Shown piece by piece: positions 9,544-18,720 of a stretch of DNA of 64,000 nucleotides (its first letter is position 1; every line of letters begins with the position of its first letter). The notes under the pieces were generated by a model. The model saw nothing but the letters and a program-made list of their open reading frames with translations, was not told the DNA's origin and ran no database searches. Source of the DNA: Arcticimaribacter sp002477625. GTDB taxonomy: Bacteria; Bacteroidota; Bacteroidia; Flavobacteriales; Flavobacteriaceae. The stretch spans positions 186,001 through 250,000 of the forward strand of contig OX044358.1 of the NCBI GenBank assembly GCA_943846665.1, written 5' to 3'. The position numbers and the translations under genes are program-made.

Positions 9544-9577
9544 CTGACAGGCTGTCAGCGTCGTATACCGATATACG
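9544..9577. promoter_or_regulatory. Double palindrome upstream of dnaK, candidate stress operator
   Basis: Two adjacent inverted repeats lie between dnaK and panB. CTGACAG (9544-9550) and CTGTCAG (9552-9558) form a 7-1-7 perfect palindrome; CGTATA (9562-9567) and TATACG (9572-9577) form a second, 6-4-6. On the minus strand they sit just upstream of a possible TTTG (-33) element for dnaK. They are not the CIRCE sequence, so a regulator other than HrcA is implied if they act. Binding is inference. Confidence 0.5.
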
Positions 9578-9642
9578 TCAGCTGTGGCTTTTATTGAAGC
9601 TTGAGGAATGTGATTTTACGATCAAACTCAAAAGAAAAAGAG

Positions 9643-9650
9643 TACATTTG
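9643..9650 (+). promoter_or_regulatory. Bacteroidota-type -7 box for panB
   Basis: TACATTTG matches TAnnTTTG. A start site about 6-7 bases downstream would leave a short 5' leader before the panB ATG at 9669. The -33 element is weak (only TTTT-rich text near 9614). Confidence 0.45.
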
Positions 9651-9668
9651 GTGAAAATTATTTGAACG

Positions 9669-10487
9669 ATGTCTGCATCAAAAAACACTTATAATAGAGT
9701 AACGACCCACTCGCTCTTGAAAATGAAAGCGGAGGGAGAAAAAATTGCCATGCTAACGGCCTATGATTTTACACTAGCTGGTCTTGTAGATCAAGCAGGT
9801 ATTGATGTGATTTTAGTAGGAGATTCAGCATCGAATGTAATCGCTGGTCATGAAACTACACTGCCCATTACTTTAGATCAAATGATCTATCATGCAAGTG
9901 CTGTTATTCGAGGTGTAAAAAGAGCTCTTGTTGTGGTTGACCTCCCCTTTGGAACTTATCAGGCTGATTCTAAAGAAGCACTTCGATCTGCAATTAAGAT
10001 CATGAAAGAATCTGGCGCACATGCTGTAAAGCTAGAAGGAGGTTTTCAAGAACGATCATCTATTGAACGCATCCTACAAGCGGGTATTCCCGTTATGGGG
10101 CATTTGGGTCTTACCCCACAATCCATATACAAATTCGGAACCTATACTGTAAGAGCAAAAGAAGAGGCAGAAGCGCAGCAGCTTATAAAGGATGCCAAAA
10201 TGCTAGAAGAAATTGGATGTTTTGGCTTGGTATTGGAAAAAGTCCCCGCTCATTTGGCAGAAAAGGTTGCTTCCTTGGTGTCCATCCCTGTAATCGGCAT
10301 TGGTGCTGGAAATGGTGTCGATGGACAAGTTTTAGTTCTTCACGATATGTTGGGAATGAGTAAGGAGTTCAGTCCTCGTTTCTTAAGACGTTATTTGGAC
10401 TTGCACACCGAAATTATCGGAGCAATTCAACAATACACCAAGGACGTTAAGAAACAAGATTTCCCGAACGAATCCGAACAATACTAA
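9669..10487 (+). CDS. panB: PanB, 3-methyl-2-oxobutanoate hydroxymethyltransferase
   Basis: Transfers a hydroxymethyl group from methylene-tetrahydrofolate to 2-oxoisovalerate to give ketopantoate, the first step of pantothenate and coenzyme A synthesis. At 272 residues it matches the family. Visible signatures: TAYDFTLAGLVDQAGIDVIL, VGDSASNVIAGHETTLPIT with the metal Asp, the MKESGAHAVKLEGG block, catalytic Glu in VLEKVPAHLAEKV, and VIGIGAGNGVDGQVLVLHD. It is followed after 15 bases by an RluA-type pseudouridine synthase, so the two likely share a message. Its substrate is an intermediate of the valine branch encoded at 39-45 kb. Confidence 0.97.
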   Translation: MSASKNTYNRVTTHSLLKMKAEGEKIAMLTAYDFTLAGLVDQAGIDVILVGDSASNVIAGHETTLPITLDQMIYHASAVIRGVKRALVVVDLPFGTYQADSKEALRSAIKIMKESGAHAVKLEGGFQERSSIERILQAGIPVMGHLGLTPQSIYKFGTYTVRAKEEAEAQQLIKDAKMLEEIGCFGLVLEKVPAHLAEKVASLVSIPVIGIGAGNGVDGQVLVLHDMLGMSKEFSPRFLRRYLDLHTEIIGAIQQYTKDVKKQDFPNESEQY

Positions 10488-10502
10488 TTACAGTTAAAAC
10501 AT

Positions 10503-11180
10503 ATGAAGTTGGATATCCTCTTTGAAGACAATCATTTATTAATAATTAATAAACCCATCGGGGTTTTAGTTCAAGGAGACAAAACGGGCGACATCCCTTT
10601 AGTTGACCTTGCCAAAGCATACATCAAACAGAAATACAACAAACCGGGTGCTGTCTTTTTGGGAGTAGTACACCGACTCGATCGTCCGACAAGCGGCGCT
10701 ATCGTATTTGCGAGAACCTCCAAAGCTTTAGAGCGTTTGAATTTGCAATTCAAAGAGCGTCTTACTAAAAAAGTGTACTGGGCTATTACCAAAGAAACCC
10801 CCAACCCACCGGAAGACACGTTGATTCATTGGACGGTTCGCAACCAAAAACAAAACAAATCTTACGCCCATAAAAAAGAAACCCCAGAATCGAAAAAAGC
10901 AATTTTAAAATATTCGATTAAGAAAAAATTAGACAACTATTCCTTATTAGAAATAGAATTGGAAACGGGGCGTCATCATCAAATTCGGGCGCAACTAACC
11001 GCTATCGGATGTCCAATTAAGGGAGATCTGAAATACGGCTCGGCTCGGAGTAATCCAAACGGAAGTATTCATTTACATGCACGTTCTCTTGAGATTTTAC
11101 ACCCAATCTCCAAAGAACCCCTTAAATGTGTTGCACCTATTCCTAAAGATGCTCTGTGGGATGCCTGTTCTTCCGATTAA
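10503..11180 (+). CDS. RluA-family RNA pseudouridine synthase
   Basis: Converts uridine to pseudouridine in rRNA or tRNA. It has 225 residues and no S4 domain, as in the small RluA/TruC-like subgroup. The catalytic motif HRLDRPTSGAIVFARTSKAL near residues 59-78 holds the Asp nucleophile; the ETGRHHQIRAQL and HLHARSLEILHP blocks follow. The target position cannot be assigned from sequence. The last 38 bases overlap the 3' end of the convergent gene on the other strand (11143-11180). Confidence 0.9.
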   Translation: MKLDILFEDNHLLIINKPIGVLVQGDKTGDIPLVDLAKAYIKQKYNKPGAVFLGVVHRLDRPTSGAIVFARTSKALERLNLQFKERLTKKVYWAITKETPNPPEDTLIHWTVRNQKQNKSYAHKKETPESKKAILKYSIKKKLDNYSLLEIELETGRHHQIRAQLTAIGCPIKGDLKYGSARSNPNGSIHLHARSLEILHPISKEPLKCVAPIPKDALWDACSSD

Positions 11181-12714
11181 TAACCGCAGCTTTTGCATGT
11201 ATAATTTCGGCTACTGTTTTGTTTTGAATCTTACTTTCTAACCAGGATTGGATATCGAGATATAAAAACGCCCTGCGTTCGTATGGATCTTGCTCGTATT
11301 GTTTCAGCTCTTCATGCAGCTTTCGGAAAGCATCTTTTAGTTCGTGGGGATATATATTACCCAATTTACGAACAAAGCGTATCAAGGATTTCTGAACTTC
11401 GTGCAGATCATTCATTTTTAAAAGAAATTTAAACGTATCTCGAATATGCTGATCTAAGTGATAGTCAAACCCAGCTTCATAATGCGCTATTAGATTTAAT
11501 AAGCGAGTAAAACAGAGGAGATCTTCTCTCATTTTAAGCTTTTTATTGTTTACAATTAAATTCAAGTAAACAATCGCTTTTTCAAAATCGTTGGAGCCAA
11601 AATACAAACATGCGATCTTGTAGTAAAACATCATCACGTGATGCTCGTCAATTTGATTTTTAAAATGATCAATTTCTTTCAATAGCGGTTCGATGATTTC
11701 TTGACCTTCTTTAAAATTACCTTCTAAAAAATACAAGTTGAACCGATTGTTATATTCGTACAAGAAAGCCAAGGAACTTAAATTATCATTTTTAGGGAAT
11801 TCAACACTAGCCAATGTTTTTTGCATTTTTTGGAACACCTCACGAAACTTTATGGGATACTTCAATAATGCAATAGACTCTAATAAATAATTATTCCCTT
11901 GGAGGTAAAATACCGGATGAGAAGGAATCATGTCGGGTTGCTCTTCGAAAAGGCTAACCCACTTCATCGAGTACCGATAACTGGATAAAAAATCTTGGGT
12001 AAGCAAGCTATACCATACATATGCTTTGAAATACCAGAGCTTTTCTCTAAAACCAAGTTCATCAAACTCAAACTTAGGGAGACGCTCAAAAAAGAATTTA
12101 GTAATTGAACGAAACTCTTCATCACTCTTGGAGTACCCTGTTTTAATTAAACGCTCATATAGCTCTAGGGATAAGTTGGAGAGTTGACTCGATATATGAT
12201 TCTGATTGCTAAAGTAAGTAGCATCGCGAACCAATTCTTCGGTTCTATTGCTCATACTTCGGGTGATGTACTGAGATTCGATTACTTTTTCTAGTTCTAC
12301 TATTTCAAAGGCCGCGTATTTCTCTTCTAGTTTCACAGCCGTAGCTTTGGCTCGATCAAGGATCTTTAAACTCTGATTATACAATCCTTTTTGATATAAA
12401 ACAGTTGCAAAATCAAGTTGTTCACGAATTTGCATTCGTTTATTCTGCTGAGATGGATTGAGACGCAAACTAATCAAGATTTGCTTATATAGATGTGCTT
12501 TTAGGTTGGAAAGTTGTTGTTTGCTTACAAAGTCTTTTTTAAAAATCAGTTTTTCATCATAAACCAGCATTTTATCCAATAAATTGAATAATATCAAGAA
12601 CTTAGAATCTAAATTCGAATCCATTCGCCCAACAAAAAGTTTAAACTGTCTTTTTTCTGATTTTGATAAAGATTTAATTAAAACAAAGAGGTTTTCTTTT
12701 TGATCGTTAGTCAT
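11143..12714 (-). CDS. Uncharacterised helical-repeat protein
   Basis: A 523-residue protein of unknown function. It has no signal peptide and no transmembrane segment. The composition is rich in Lys, Leu, Phe and Glu, with repeated helical pairs such as LYNQSLKILDRAKATAVKLE and NDFEKAIVYLNLIVNNKKL, suggesting a TPR-like solenoid. The N-terminus (SLSKSEKRQFKLFV) is basic. Similar long helical proteins are common and undescribed in Flavobacteriia. It is divergent from the leucine operon, sharing a 145-base intergenic region with palindromic elements, and overlaps rluA tail to tail by 38 bases. Role unknown; a scaffold or regulator is possible. Confidence 0.75.
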   Translation of the reverse strand: MTNDQKENLFVLIKSLSKSEKRQFKLFVGRMDSNLDSKFLILFNLLDKMLVYDEKLIFKKDFVSKQQLSNLKAHLYKQILISLRLNPSQQNKRMQIREQLDFATVLYQKGLYNQSLKILDRAKATAVKLEEKYAAFEIVELEKVIESQYITRSMSNRTEELVRDATYFSNQNHISSQLSNLSLELYERLIKTGYSKSDEEFRSITKFFFERLPKFEFDELGFREKLWYFKAYVWYSLLTQDFLSSYRYSMKWVSLFEEQPDMIPSHPVFYLQGNNYLLESIALLKYPIKFREVFQKMQKTLASVEFPKNDNLSSLAFLYEYNNRFNLYFLEGNFKEGQEIIEPLLKEIDHFKNQIDEHHVMMFYYKIACLYFGSNDFEKAIVYLNLIVNNKKLKMREDLLCFTRLLNLIAHYEAGFDYHLDQHIRDTFKFLLKMNDLHEVQKSLIRFVRKLGNIYPHELKDAFRKLHEELKQYEQDPYERRAFLYLDIQSWLESKIQNKTVAEIIHAKAAVINRKNRHPTEHL

Positions 12715-12748
12715 TGTATGCTTATTTGCTATAAATTGCTAATTTAAA

Positions 12749-12790
12749 GTGTTTTATTCGTAATAAAACACCGTGGGTTTCGTAATAAAA
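12749..12790. promoter_or_regulatory. Palindrome plus direct repeat upstream of leuA
   Basis: GTGTTTTATT (12749-12758) and its exact reverse complement (12762-12771) form a 10-3-10 palindrome. The core TTCGTAATAAAA at 12757-12768 recurs at 12779-12790, 22 bases later, close to two helical turns. The longer form TTTCGTAATA at 12778-12787 is found again upstream of ilvD (45242-45251). The arrangement looks like a paired operator for a branched-chain amino acid regulator, for leuA or the divergent gene. Function is inferred. Confidence 0.5.
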
Positions 12791-12859
12791 GTAAGCAAAA
12801 AATTACAAGATTATGCATATAAACGCTAAATTCGTATTGCTTTCAATAAATATATCAAA

Positions 12860-14023
12860 ATGGCTCAAGAGCACGTCCAAATTTTTGACACTACCCTTCG
12901 TGATGGAGAGCAGGTCCCCGGTTGTAAATTAGATACCAAAAGTAAACTAATCATTGCAGAACGACTGGATATTTTGGGTGTTGATATTATTGAGGCTGGT
13001 TTTCCCGTTTCGAGTCCAGGTGATTTCAATTCTGTTGTTGAAATCTCTAAATTAATAAAGAATGCAACCGTTTGTGGACTAACTCGAGCGGTAGAAAACG
13101 ATATAAAAGTTGCCGCTGAAGCTTTGATCCATGCCAAGCGCCCCAGAATACACACCGGGATTGGTACATCGGAATCTCATATAAAGTTCAAATTCAATTC
13201 CAATAAAGATGCGATTATCGAACGAGCAGTTGCCGCGGTTACCTATGCAAAATCTTTTGTTGAGGATGTTGAGTTTTATGCAGAAGATGCTGGCAGAACA
13301 GACAACGAATTTTTAGCACGTGTATGTGAGGCAGTAGTAAAAGCAGGAGCAACCGTTTTGAATATTCCCGATACTACAGGCTATTGCTTACCGGAAGAAT
13401 ACGGTGCAAAAATCAAATATCTAAAAGAAAACGTCGCTGGAATTCACAAAGCCGTGCTTTCTTGTCATTGTCACAATGATTTAGGCTTAGCTACCGCTAA
13501 TTCCATAGCAGGTGTAATGAATGGGGCACGTCAAATTGAATGCACAATAAATGGAATTGGAGAGCGTGCAGGAAATACTTCCTTAGAAGAAGTTGTCATG
13601 ATTATGCGCCAGCATCCTTACTTGGATTTAGATACGAATATCAACTCCAAACTTTTGTACCCAACGAGTCTATTGGTTTCAGAAAGTATGGGCATGATGG
13701 TACAGCCCAACAAAGCCGTGGTCGGTGCCAATGCTTTTGCCCACAGTTCGGGTATTCATCAAGACGGAGTCATTAAAAACCGAGAAACCTATGAAATCAT
13801 GGATCCCCATGACGTAGGAGTTACCGAGTCGGCAATTGTTCTTACGGCAAGAAGCGGTCGGGCTGCACTAGCCTACCGAGCTAAGAATGTCGGTTATGAA
13901 TTGGATAAACTACAACTCGATAAGGTATATCAAGAGTTTTTGAAGTTAGCAGATACACAAAAAGAAATTAACGACGAAGACATCCCAGTAATCATCAAAG
14001 CAAGCAATATCGGCTTGGCTTAA
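12860..14023 (+). CDS. leuA: LeuA, 2-isopropylmalate synthase (catalytic domains only)
   Basis: Condenses acetyl-CoA with 2-oxoisovalerate, the first step of leucine synthesis. The TIM-barrel signature FDTTLRDGEQVPG is at residues 9-21 with the metal Asp10, and the HxH metal motif lies in SCHCHNDLGLATANS. NGIGERAGNTSLEEVVM and the HSSGIHQDG block follow. The protein is 387 residues and ends soon after the helical subdomain, so the C-terminal allosteric (leucine-sensing) domain of about 120 residues is absent. A second homologue in the same operon (16080-17609) does have that domain. leuC starts 15 bases after the stop. Confidence 0.93.
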   Translation: MAQEHVQIFDTTLRDGEQVPGCKLDTKSKLIIAERLDILGVDIIEAGFPVSSPGDFNSVVEISKLIKNATVCGLTRAVENDIKVAAEALIHAKRPRIHTGIGTSESHIKFKFNSNKDAIIERAVAAVTYAKSFVEDVEFYAEDAGRTDNEFLARVCEAVVKAGATVLNIPDTTGYCLPEEYGAKIKYLKENVAGIHKAVLSCHCHNDLGLATANSIAGVMNGARQIECTINGIGERAGNTSLEEVVMIMRQHPYLDLDTNINSKLLYPTSLLVSESMGMMVQPNKAVVGANAFAHSSGIHQDGVIKNRETYEIMDPHDVGVTESAIVLTARSGRAALAYRAKNVGYELDKLQLDKVYQEFLKLADTQKEINDEDIPVIIKASNIGLA

Positions 14024-14038
14024 TTTTATAAAAATTAT

Positions 14039-15433
14039 ATGAGTAATACATTATTTGACAAAGTATGGGACTCGCATGTAGTCCAACAAATTAAAGGTGG
14101 ACCCGACGTGCTGTTTATCGATCGGCATTTGGTTCATGAAGTGACGAGTCCGGTGGCTTTTTTAGGTTTAAAGAATAGAGGTGTTGAGGTGATGAGTCCC
14201 GAGCGTACTTTTGCAACTGCGGATCACAATACACCCACCCTCAATCAACATTTACCTGTAGAGGATCCGCTGTCTGCTAAACAACTTCAAGCGCTTGAAG
14301 AAAATGCAGCAGCTCACGGTATTTCCTACTGGGGCTTAGGTCATGAAAAAAATGGAATAGTACATGTTGTTGGACCAGAATACGGAATTACACAACCCGG
14401 TGCTACCATAGTTTGCGGAGATTCACATACCTCTACACACGGTGCGTTTGGAGCTATTGCTTTTGGAATTGGAACCTCGGAAGTTGAAATGGTTCTTTCT
14501 ACTCAATGCATTATGCAACCCAAACCAAAGACCATGCGAATTACGGTCAATGGAGCCCTAGGAAAAGGAGTAACCCCTAAAGATGTTGCTTTATTTATCA
14601 TATCCCAGTTAAGCACATCAGGTGCAACTGGGTATTTTGTAGAATACGCAGGCGATGTATTTAAGTCACTCAGTATGGAGGGTCGTATGACCGTTTGTAA
14701 TCTGAGTATTGAAATGGGTGCCCGTGGAGGAATTATTGCTCCAGACGAAAAAACATTTGACTACATCAAAGATCGGGAGTTTACACCTAAAGGTGCTGCT
14801 TGGGATAAGGCAATGGCCTATTGGTCCACTCTTAAAACAGATGCAGACGCGAGCTTTGACAAAGAATACACCTTTAAAGGAAGCACTATTGAGCCCATGA
14901 TTACTTACGGAACCAATCCCGGAATGGGAATCGGTATTTCTGGAGGTATTCCTATGGCAGACAGCCTTGAAGTTGGCGTTGCAACCTACAAGAAGTCCCT
15001 AGATTATATGGGCTACAAAGAAGGAGATTCCATGATTGGAAAGAAAATTGATTTTGTATTTCTTGGAAGTTGTACCAACGGACGTATAGAAGACTTTAGA
15101 GCTTTTACTGAAATCATTGAGGGGCATAAAAAAGCTGACCATGTTACTGCATGGCTGGTTCCTGGTTCTCACAAAGTACTCAACGCAATTAAAGAAGAGG
15201 GTCTTTTGGATATTTTAGAAACCGCAGGTTTTGAATTACGTGAACCCGGTTGTTCAGCTTGTTTAGCGATGAATGATGATAAAATCCCTGCAGGAAAATA
15301 CGCAGTCAGTACTTCAAACAGAAATTTTGAAGGGCGTCAAGGCCCTGGTTCTAGAACCTTGTTGGCAAGTCCAACAGTAGCTGCAGCTGCAGCGGTAATG
15401 GGCGTAGTAACAGATCCTAGAAGCTTAGTATAA
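14039..15433 (+). CDS. leuC: LeuC, 3-isopropylmalate dehydratase large subunit
   Basis: Aconitase-family iron-sulfur subunit that isomerises 2- to 3-isopropylmalate together with LeuD. At 464 residues it is the usual length. The three cluster-binding cysteines are visible in FLGSCTNGRIEDF and EPGCSACLAMNDDKIP. HLVHEVTSPVAFLGL near the N-terminus, GDSHTSTHGAFGAIAFGIGT and SNRNFEGRQG match the family. It lies between leuA and leuD; the leuD ATG comes 29 bases after its stop. Confidence 0.97.
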   Translation: MSNTLFDKVWDSHVVQQIKGGPDVLFIDRHLVHEVTSPVAFLGLKNRGVEVMSPERTFATADHNTPTLNQHLPVEDPLSAKQLQALEENAAAHGISYWGLGHEKNGIVHVVGPEYGITQPGATIVCGDSHTSTHGAFGAIAFGIGTSEVEMVLSTQCIMQPKPKTMRITVNGALGKGVTPKDVALFIISQLSTSGATGYFVEYAGDVFKSLSMEGRMTVCNLSIEMGARGGIIAPDEKTFDYIKDREFTPKGAAWDKAMAYWSTLKTDADASFDKEYTFKGSTIEPMITYGTNPGMGIGISGGIPMADSLEVGVATYKKSLDYMGYKEGDSMIGKKIDFVFLGSCTNGRIEDFRAFTEIIEGHKKADHVTAWLVPGSHKVLNAIKEEGLLDILETAGFELREPGCSACLAMNDDKIPAGKYAVSTSNRNFEGRQGPGSRTLLASPTVAAAAAVMGVVTDPRSLV

Positions 15434-15462
15434 CTTAATAAAGATCCCAAGAGGGGAAAATA

Positions 15463-16059
15463 ATGGCATACGATAAATTCAACACCTTAAAAAGTTCAGC
15501 GGTACCGTTACCGATTGAAAATGTAGATACCGATCAGATCATTCCTGCACGTTTTTTAAAAGCAACCGAACGGGTTGGTTTTGGCGATAATCTTTTTAGA
15601 GACTGGCGGTACAACCAAGATAACAGTCCAAAAACTGAGTTTCCATTAAACGACAGTCGTTATGGTGGTAAAATTTTAGTAAGTGGCAAAAACTTTGGAT
15701 CGGGTTCTTCGAGAGAACACGCTGCATGGGCAGTTTATGATTACGGCTTTCGCTGTGTCGTTTCAAGCTTTTTTGCAGATATCTTTAGAAATAATTGCCT
15801 TAATGTTGGGGTATTACCCGTTCAAGTTTCAGCAGCCTTTTTAGAAGAAATTTACGCAGCAATTGAACAGGATACCAACACCCAACTTATTGTTGATCTT
15901 CCAACACAAACCATTACTATAGAAGCTACTGGAAATTCAGAATCATATGATATTAACTCCTACAAAAAGGACAATATGCTCAACGGTTTTGATGACATCG
16001 ACTATTTGATGAACATCAAAGAACAAATCAGTGATTTTGGGAAAAATACGCCTCTGTAA
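15463..16059 (+). CDS. leuD: LeuD, 3-isopropylmalate dehydratase small subunit
   Basis: Swivelling-domain partner of LeuC, 198 residues, full length. Family blocks: PLPIENVDTDQIIPARFLK at the N-terminus and GKNFGSGSSREHAAWAVYD, the loop that contacts substrate, followed by FFADIFRNNCLNVGVLP. It is the third gene of the leucine operon, with leuA2 starting 20 bases downstream. Confidence 0.97.
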   Translation: MAYDKFNTLKSSAVPLPIENVDTDQIIPARFLKATERVGFGDNLFRDWRYNQDNSPKTEFPLNDSRYGGKILVSGKNFGSGSSREHAAWAVYDYGFRCVVSSFFADIFRNNCLNVGVLPVQVSAAFLEEIYAAIEQDTNTQLIVDLPTQTITIEATGNSESYDINSYKKDNMLNGFDDIDYLMNIKEQISDFGKNTPL

Positions 16060-16079
16060 TTCAATTCCATCCTAGGATC

Positions 16080-17609
16080 ATGAAACCAAGAACCATTGAA
16101 ATAATGGACACTACCCTTCGGGATGGTGAACAAACATCTGGGGTATCTTTTTCTTCTTCAGAAAAACTTGCACTTGCTAAGCTCCTCTTAGGAGAGCTCA
16201 ACGTCGATCGTATTGAAGTTGCCTCTGCCCGTGTGTCAGCAGGCGAATTTGATTCAGTAAAAAGCATTACAACTTGGGCAAAAGAAGCAAAGCTCTTGGA
16301 TCGTGTCGAAATCTTGACCTTTGTAGACAAAGGGGTTTCAATTCAATGGATGATTGATGCTGGTGCGAAGGTTCAAAATCTATTGACCAAAGGCTCATTG
16401 AATCATTTAAAATATCAGCTGAAACAAACGCCCAAACAGCATTTTAAAGGTATTGAAGAAAGTATTGCACTGGCAACAAAAAACAACATTGAAACCAATG
16501 TATATTTAGAAGACTGGAGTAATGGAATGCGCAATTCCAAAGAATATGTGTTTTCATTTTTAGATTTTTTAGCAAACCAACCCGTCAAAAGAATACTACT
16601 ACCCGATACATTGGGTATCCTCTCTCCATCGGAGACTTTTTCATTTTTATCTGAAATAATTAAACGATATCCCGACCTGCATTTTGACTTCCATGGACAT
16701 AACGACTACGATTTAAGCGTTGCTAATGCAATGGAGGCGATCAAGGCTGGAGTTCAGGGGTTACATTTAACCGTAAATGGAATGGGAGAACGTGCTGGAA
16801 ACACACCCCTTGCAAGTTTAGTAGCAGTAGTAAACGATTTTATGCCCGGAATCGAAGTCAACATCAATGAAACATCTTTACATAAGGTGAGTCTTTTGGT
16901 CGCTACTTTTACTGGCTTTAGAATTCCAGCAAACAAACCTATAGTGGGTGCCAATGTGTTTACGCAAACAGCTGGTATACACGCAGATGGTGATAGTAAA
17001 AACAATCTGTATTTCAACGACTTACTCCCCGAGCGTTTTGGGCGGAAACGCAAATACGCTTTAGGAAAAACTTCCGGTAAAGCAAATATTCAGAAAAACC
17101 TTCAAGAACTCGGTTTGAGTTTGGATGATGAGGCACTTAAAAAGGTAACCCAACGCATCATCGAATTAGGAGATAAACAAGAACAGGTAACTGCGCAAGA
17201 CTTACCCTACATCATCTCAGATGTAATGAACAGTGGAGCCAATACCCAAAAAGTATTTGTCAAATCCTACGTACTAACCCACTCCAAAGGATTACAACCT
17301 TCTACTACTGTTGCAGTAGAAATTGATGGTGAAACCTTTGAAGAAAATGCCTGTGGCGATGGACAATACGATGCATTCATCAATGCCATCAGAAAAATAT
17401 ACGATACCAAGACAGTAGAGCTTCCAAAGTTAATTGACTATGCAGTACATATTCCCCCGGGAAGTACTTCTGCAGCTTTATGTGAAACTACTATTACATG
17501 GAAGCAAGAGTCTACAGAATTTGTAACACGAGGCTTGGATTCTGATCAGACCGTATCGGCTATCAAAGCAACTGAGAAAATGCTCAATATAATTCAAACA
17601 CAACAGTAA
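16080..17609 (+). CDS. Second LeuA/citramalate-synthase-like enzyme with regulatory domain
   Basis: A 509-residue DRE-TIM acyltransferase. The catalytic start MDTTLRDGEQTSG and metal motif FDFHGHNDYDLSVAN match the 2-isopropylmalate/(R)-citramalate synthase family, as does NGMGERAGNTPLASLV. Unlike the operon's first leuA, it has a complete C-terminal LeuA-type allosteric domain (about residues 375-505) with ALCETTITWK near the end. It may be an (R)-citramalate synthase feeding isoleucine from pyruvate and acetyl-CoA, or a regulatory partner for the short LeuA. Sequence alone does not decide. Its place between leuD and leuB ties it to leucine control. Confidence 0.85.
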   Translation: MKPRTIEIMDTTLRDGEQTSGVSFSSSEKLALAKLLLGELNVDRIEVASARVSAGEFDSVKSITTWAKEAKLLDRVEILTFVDKGVSIQWMIDAGAKVQNLLTKGSLNHLKYQLKQTPKQHFKGIEESIALATKNNIETNVYLEDWSNGMRNSKEYVFSFLDFLANQPVKRILLPDTLGILSPSETFSFLSEIIKRYPDLHFDFHGHNDYDLSVANAMEAIKAGVQGLHLTVNGMGERAGNTPLASLVAVVNDFMPGIEVNINETSLHKVSLLVATFTGFRIPANKPIVGANVFTQTAGIHADGDSKNNLYFNDLLPERFGRKRKYALGKTSGKANIQKNLQELGLSLDDEALKKVTQRIIELGDKQEQVTAQDLPYIISDVMNSGANTQKVFVKSYVLTHSKGLQPSTTVAVEIDGETFEENACGDGQYDAFINAIRKIYDTKTVELPKLIDYAVHIPPGSTSAALCETTITWKQESTEFVTRGLDSDQTVSAIKATEKMLNIIQTQQ

Positions 17610-17627
17610 CGACATAGATCAAAACAT

Positions 17628-18692
17628 ATGAAATTAAATATTGCCCTTTTAGCTGGAGATGGAATCGGACCCGAAGTCATTGACCAAGCGGTAAAAGTAT
17701 CGAACGCAATCGCTCAAAAATTCAATCATGAAATTAGCTGGACTTCGGCTCTTACAGGAGCTGCCGCAATTGATGCCGTGGGTGAACCCTATCCCGATGC
17801 AACACATCAAGTTTGCTTGAATGCAGACGCTATCTTATTTGGCGCCATTGGTCATCCTCGTTTTGATAACGATCCTTCGGCTAAAGTACGTCCAGAACAA
17901 GGGCTGCTTAAAATGCGCCAAAAACTGGGTTTGTTTGCTAATGTGCGACCCACCTTTACCTTCCCTTCTCTTTTAGATAAATCACCTTTGAAGAAAGAAC
18001 GAATTGAAGGAACAGATTTGGTTTTCTTACGTGAACTTACCGGAGGAATCTATTTTGGAGAACGTGGTCGTAAAGATGATGGAAACACAGCTTTTGATAC
18101 CTGTACCTATACCCGAGCAGAAGTGAAACGTATCGCAAAAAAAGGATTTGAATTGGCAATGACACGCTCCAAGAGGTTGTGTTGTGTAGATAAGGCTAAC
18201 GTTCTAGAAAGCTCACGCCTGTGGAGAGAAACTGTCCAAGCCATGGAAAAAGACTACCCAGAAGTAGAAGTTGCCTATGAGTTCGTTGATGCTGTAGCCA
18301 TGCGACTAGTACAATGGCCCAACAGTTATGATGTACTGATCACAGAAAATTTATTTGGTGATATTTTAACCGATGAAGCTTCTGTAATCTCAGGATCGAT
18401 GGGGCTTATGCCTTCTGCTTCTGTTGGAGAAGAAAATGCGCTGTATGAGCCCATTCACGGCTCATATCCACAAGCAACAGGACTGAACATTGCCAATCCG
18501 TTAGCAACCGTTTTATCGGCTGCAATGATGTTTGAAATGAGTTTTGACCTTCAAGAAGAGGGTGCTTTGATTCGCAAAGTTGTTGAGCAAGCCCTCCAAA
18601 AAGGCTATGTTACAGAAGACCTTGCCGATGGTGGAAAAGCTTATGGAACCAAGGAAGTAGGTGACTATTTAGTAAATGCCATTTTAAAATAG
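17628..18692 (+). CDS. leuB: LeuB, 3-isopropylmalate dehydrogenase
   Basis: NAD-dependent oxidative decarboxylation of 3-isopropylmalate to 2-oxoisocaproate. It has 354 residues. Signatures: LAGDGIGPEV at the N-terminus, LLKMRQKLGLFANVRPTF, the ELTGGIYFGERG substrate loop, the Lys/Asp catalytic region VDKANVLESSRLWRE, and NLFGDILTDEASVISGSMGL with metal Asp residues. GSYPQATGLNIANPLATVLS near the C-terminus also matches. It is the last leucine gene; a strong terminator follows 28 bases downstream. Terminal transamination to leucine would need an aminotransferase from elsewhere. Confidence 0.97.
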   Translation: MKLNIALLAGDGIGPEVIDQAVKVSNAIAQKFNHEISWTSALTGAAAIDAVGEPYPDATHQVCLNADAILFGAIGHPRFDNDPSAKVRPEQGLLKMRQKLGLFANVRPTFTFPSLLDKSPLKKERIEGTDLVFLRELTGGIYFGERGRKDDGNTAFDTCTYTRAEVKRIAKKGFELAMTRSKRLCCVDKANVLESSRLWRETVQAMEKDYPEVEVAYEFVDAVAMRLVQWPNSYDVLITENLFGDILTDEASVISGSMGLMPSASVGEENALYEPIHGSYPQATGLNIANPLATVLSAAMMFEMSFDLQEEGALIRKVVEQALQKGYVTEDLADGGKAYGTKEVGDYLVNAILK

Positions 18693-18720
18693 ATTCTACA
18701 TTTACTAATACATGTTAAAA

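Noticed and set aside
12813..12940. Frame starting before leuA with FVLLSINI, as a leucine leader peptide
   Set aside because: It overlaps the leuA start in another frame, has no hairpin or terminator, and the hydrophobic residues fit chance in AT-rich DNA.
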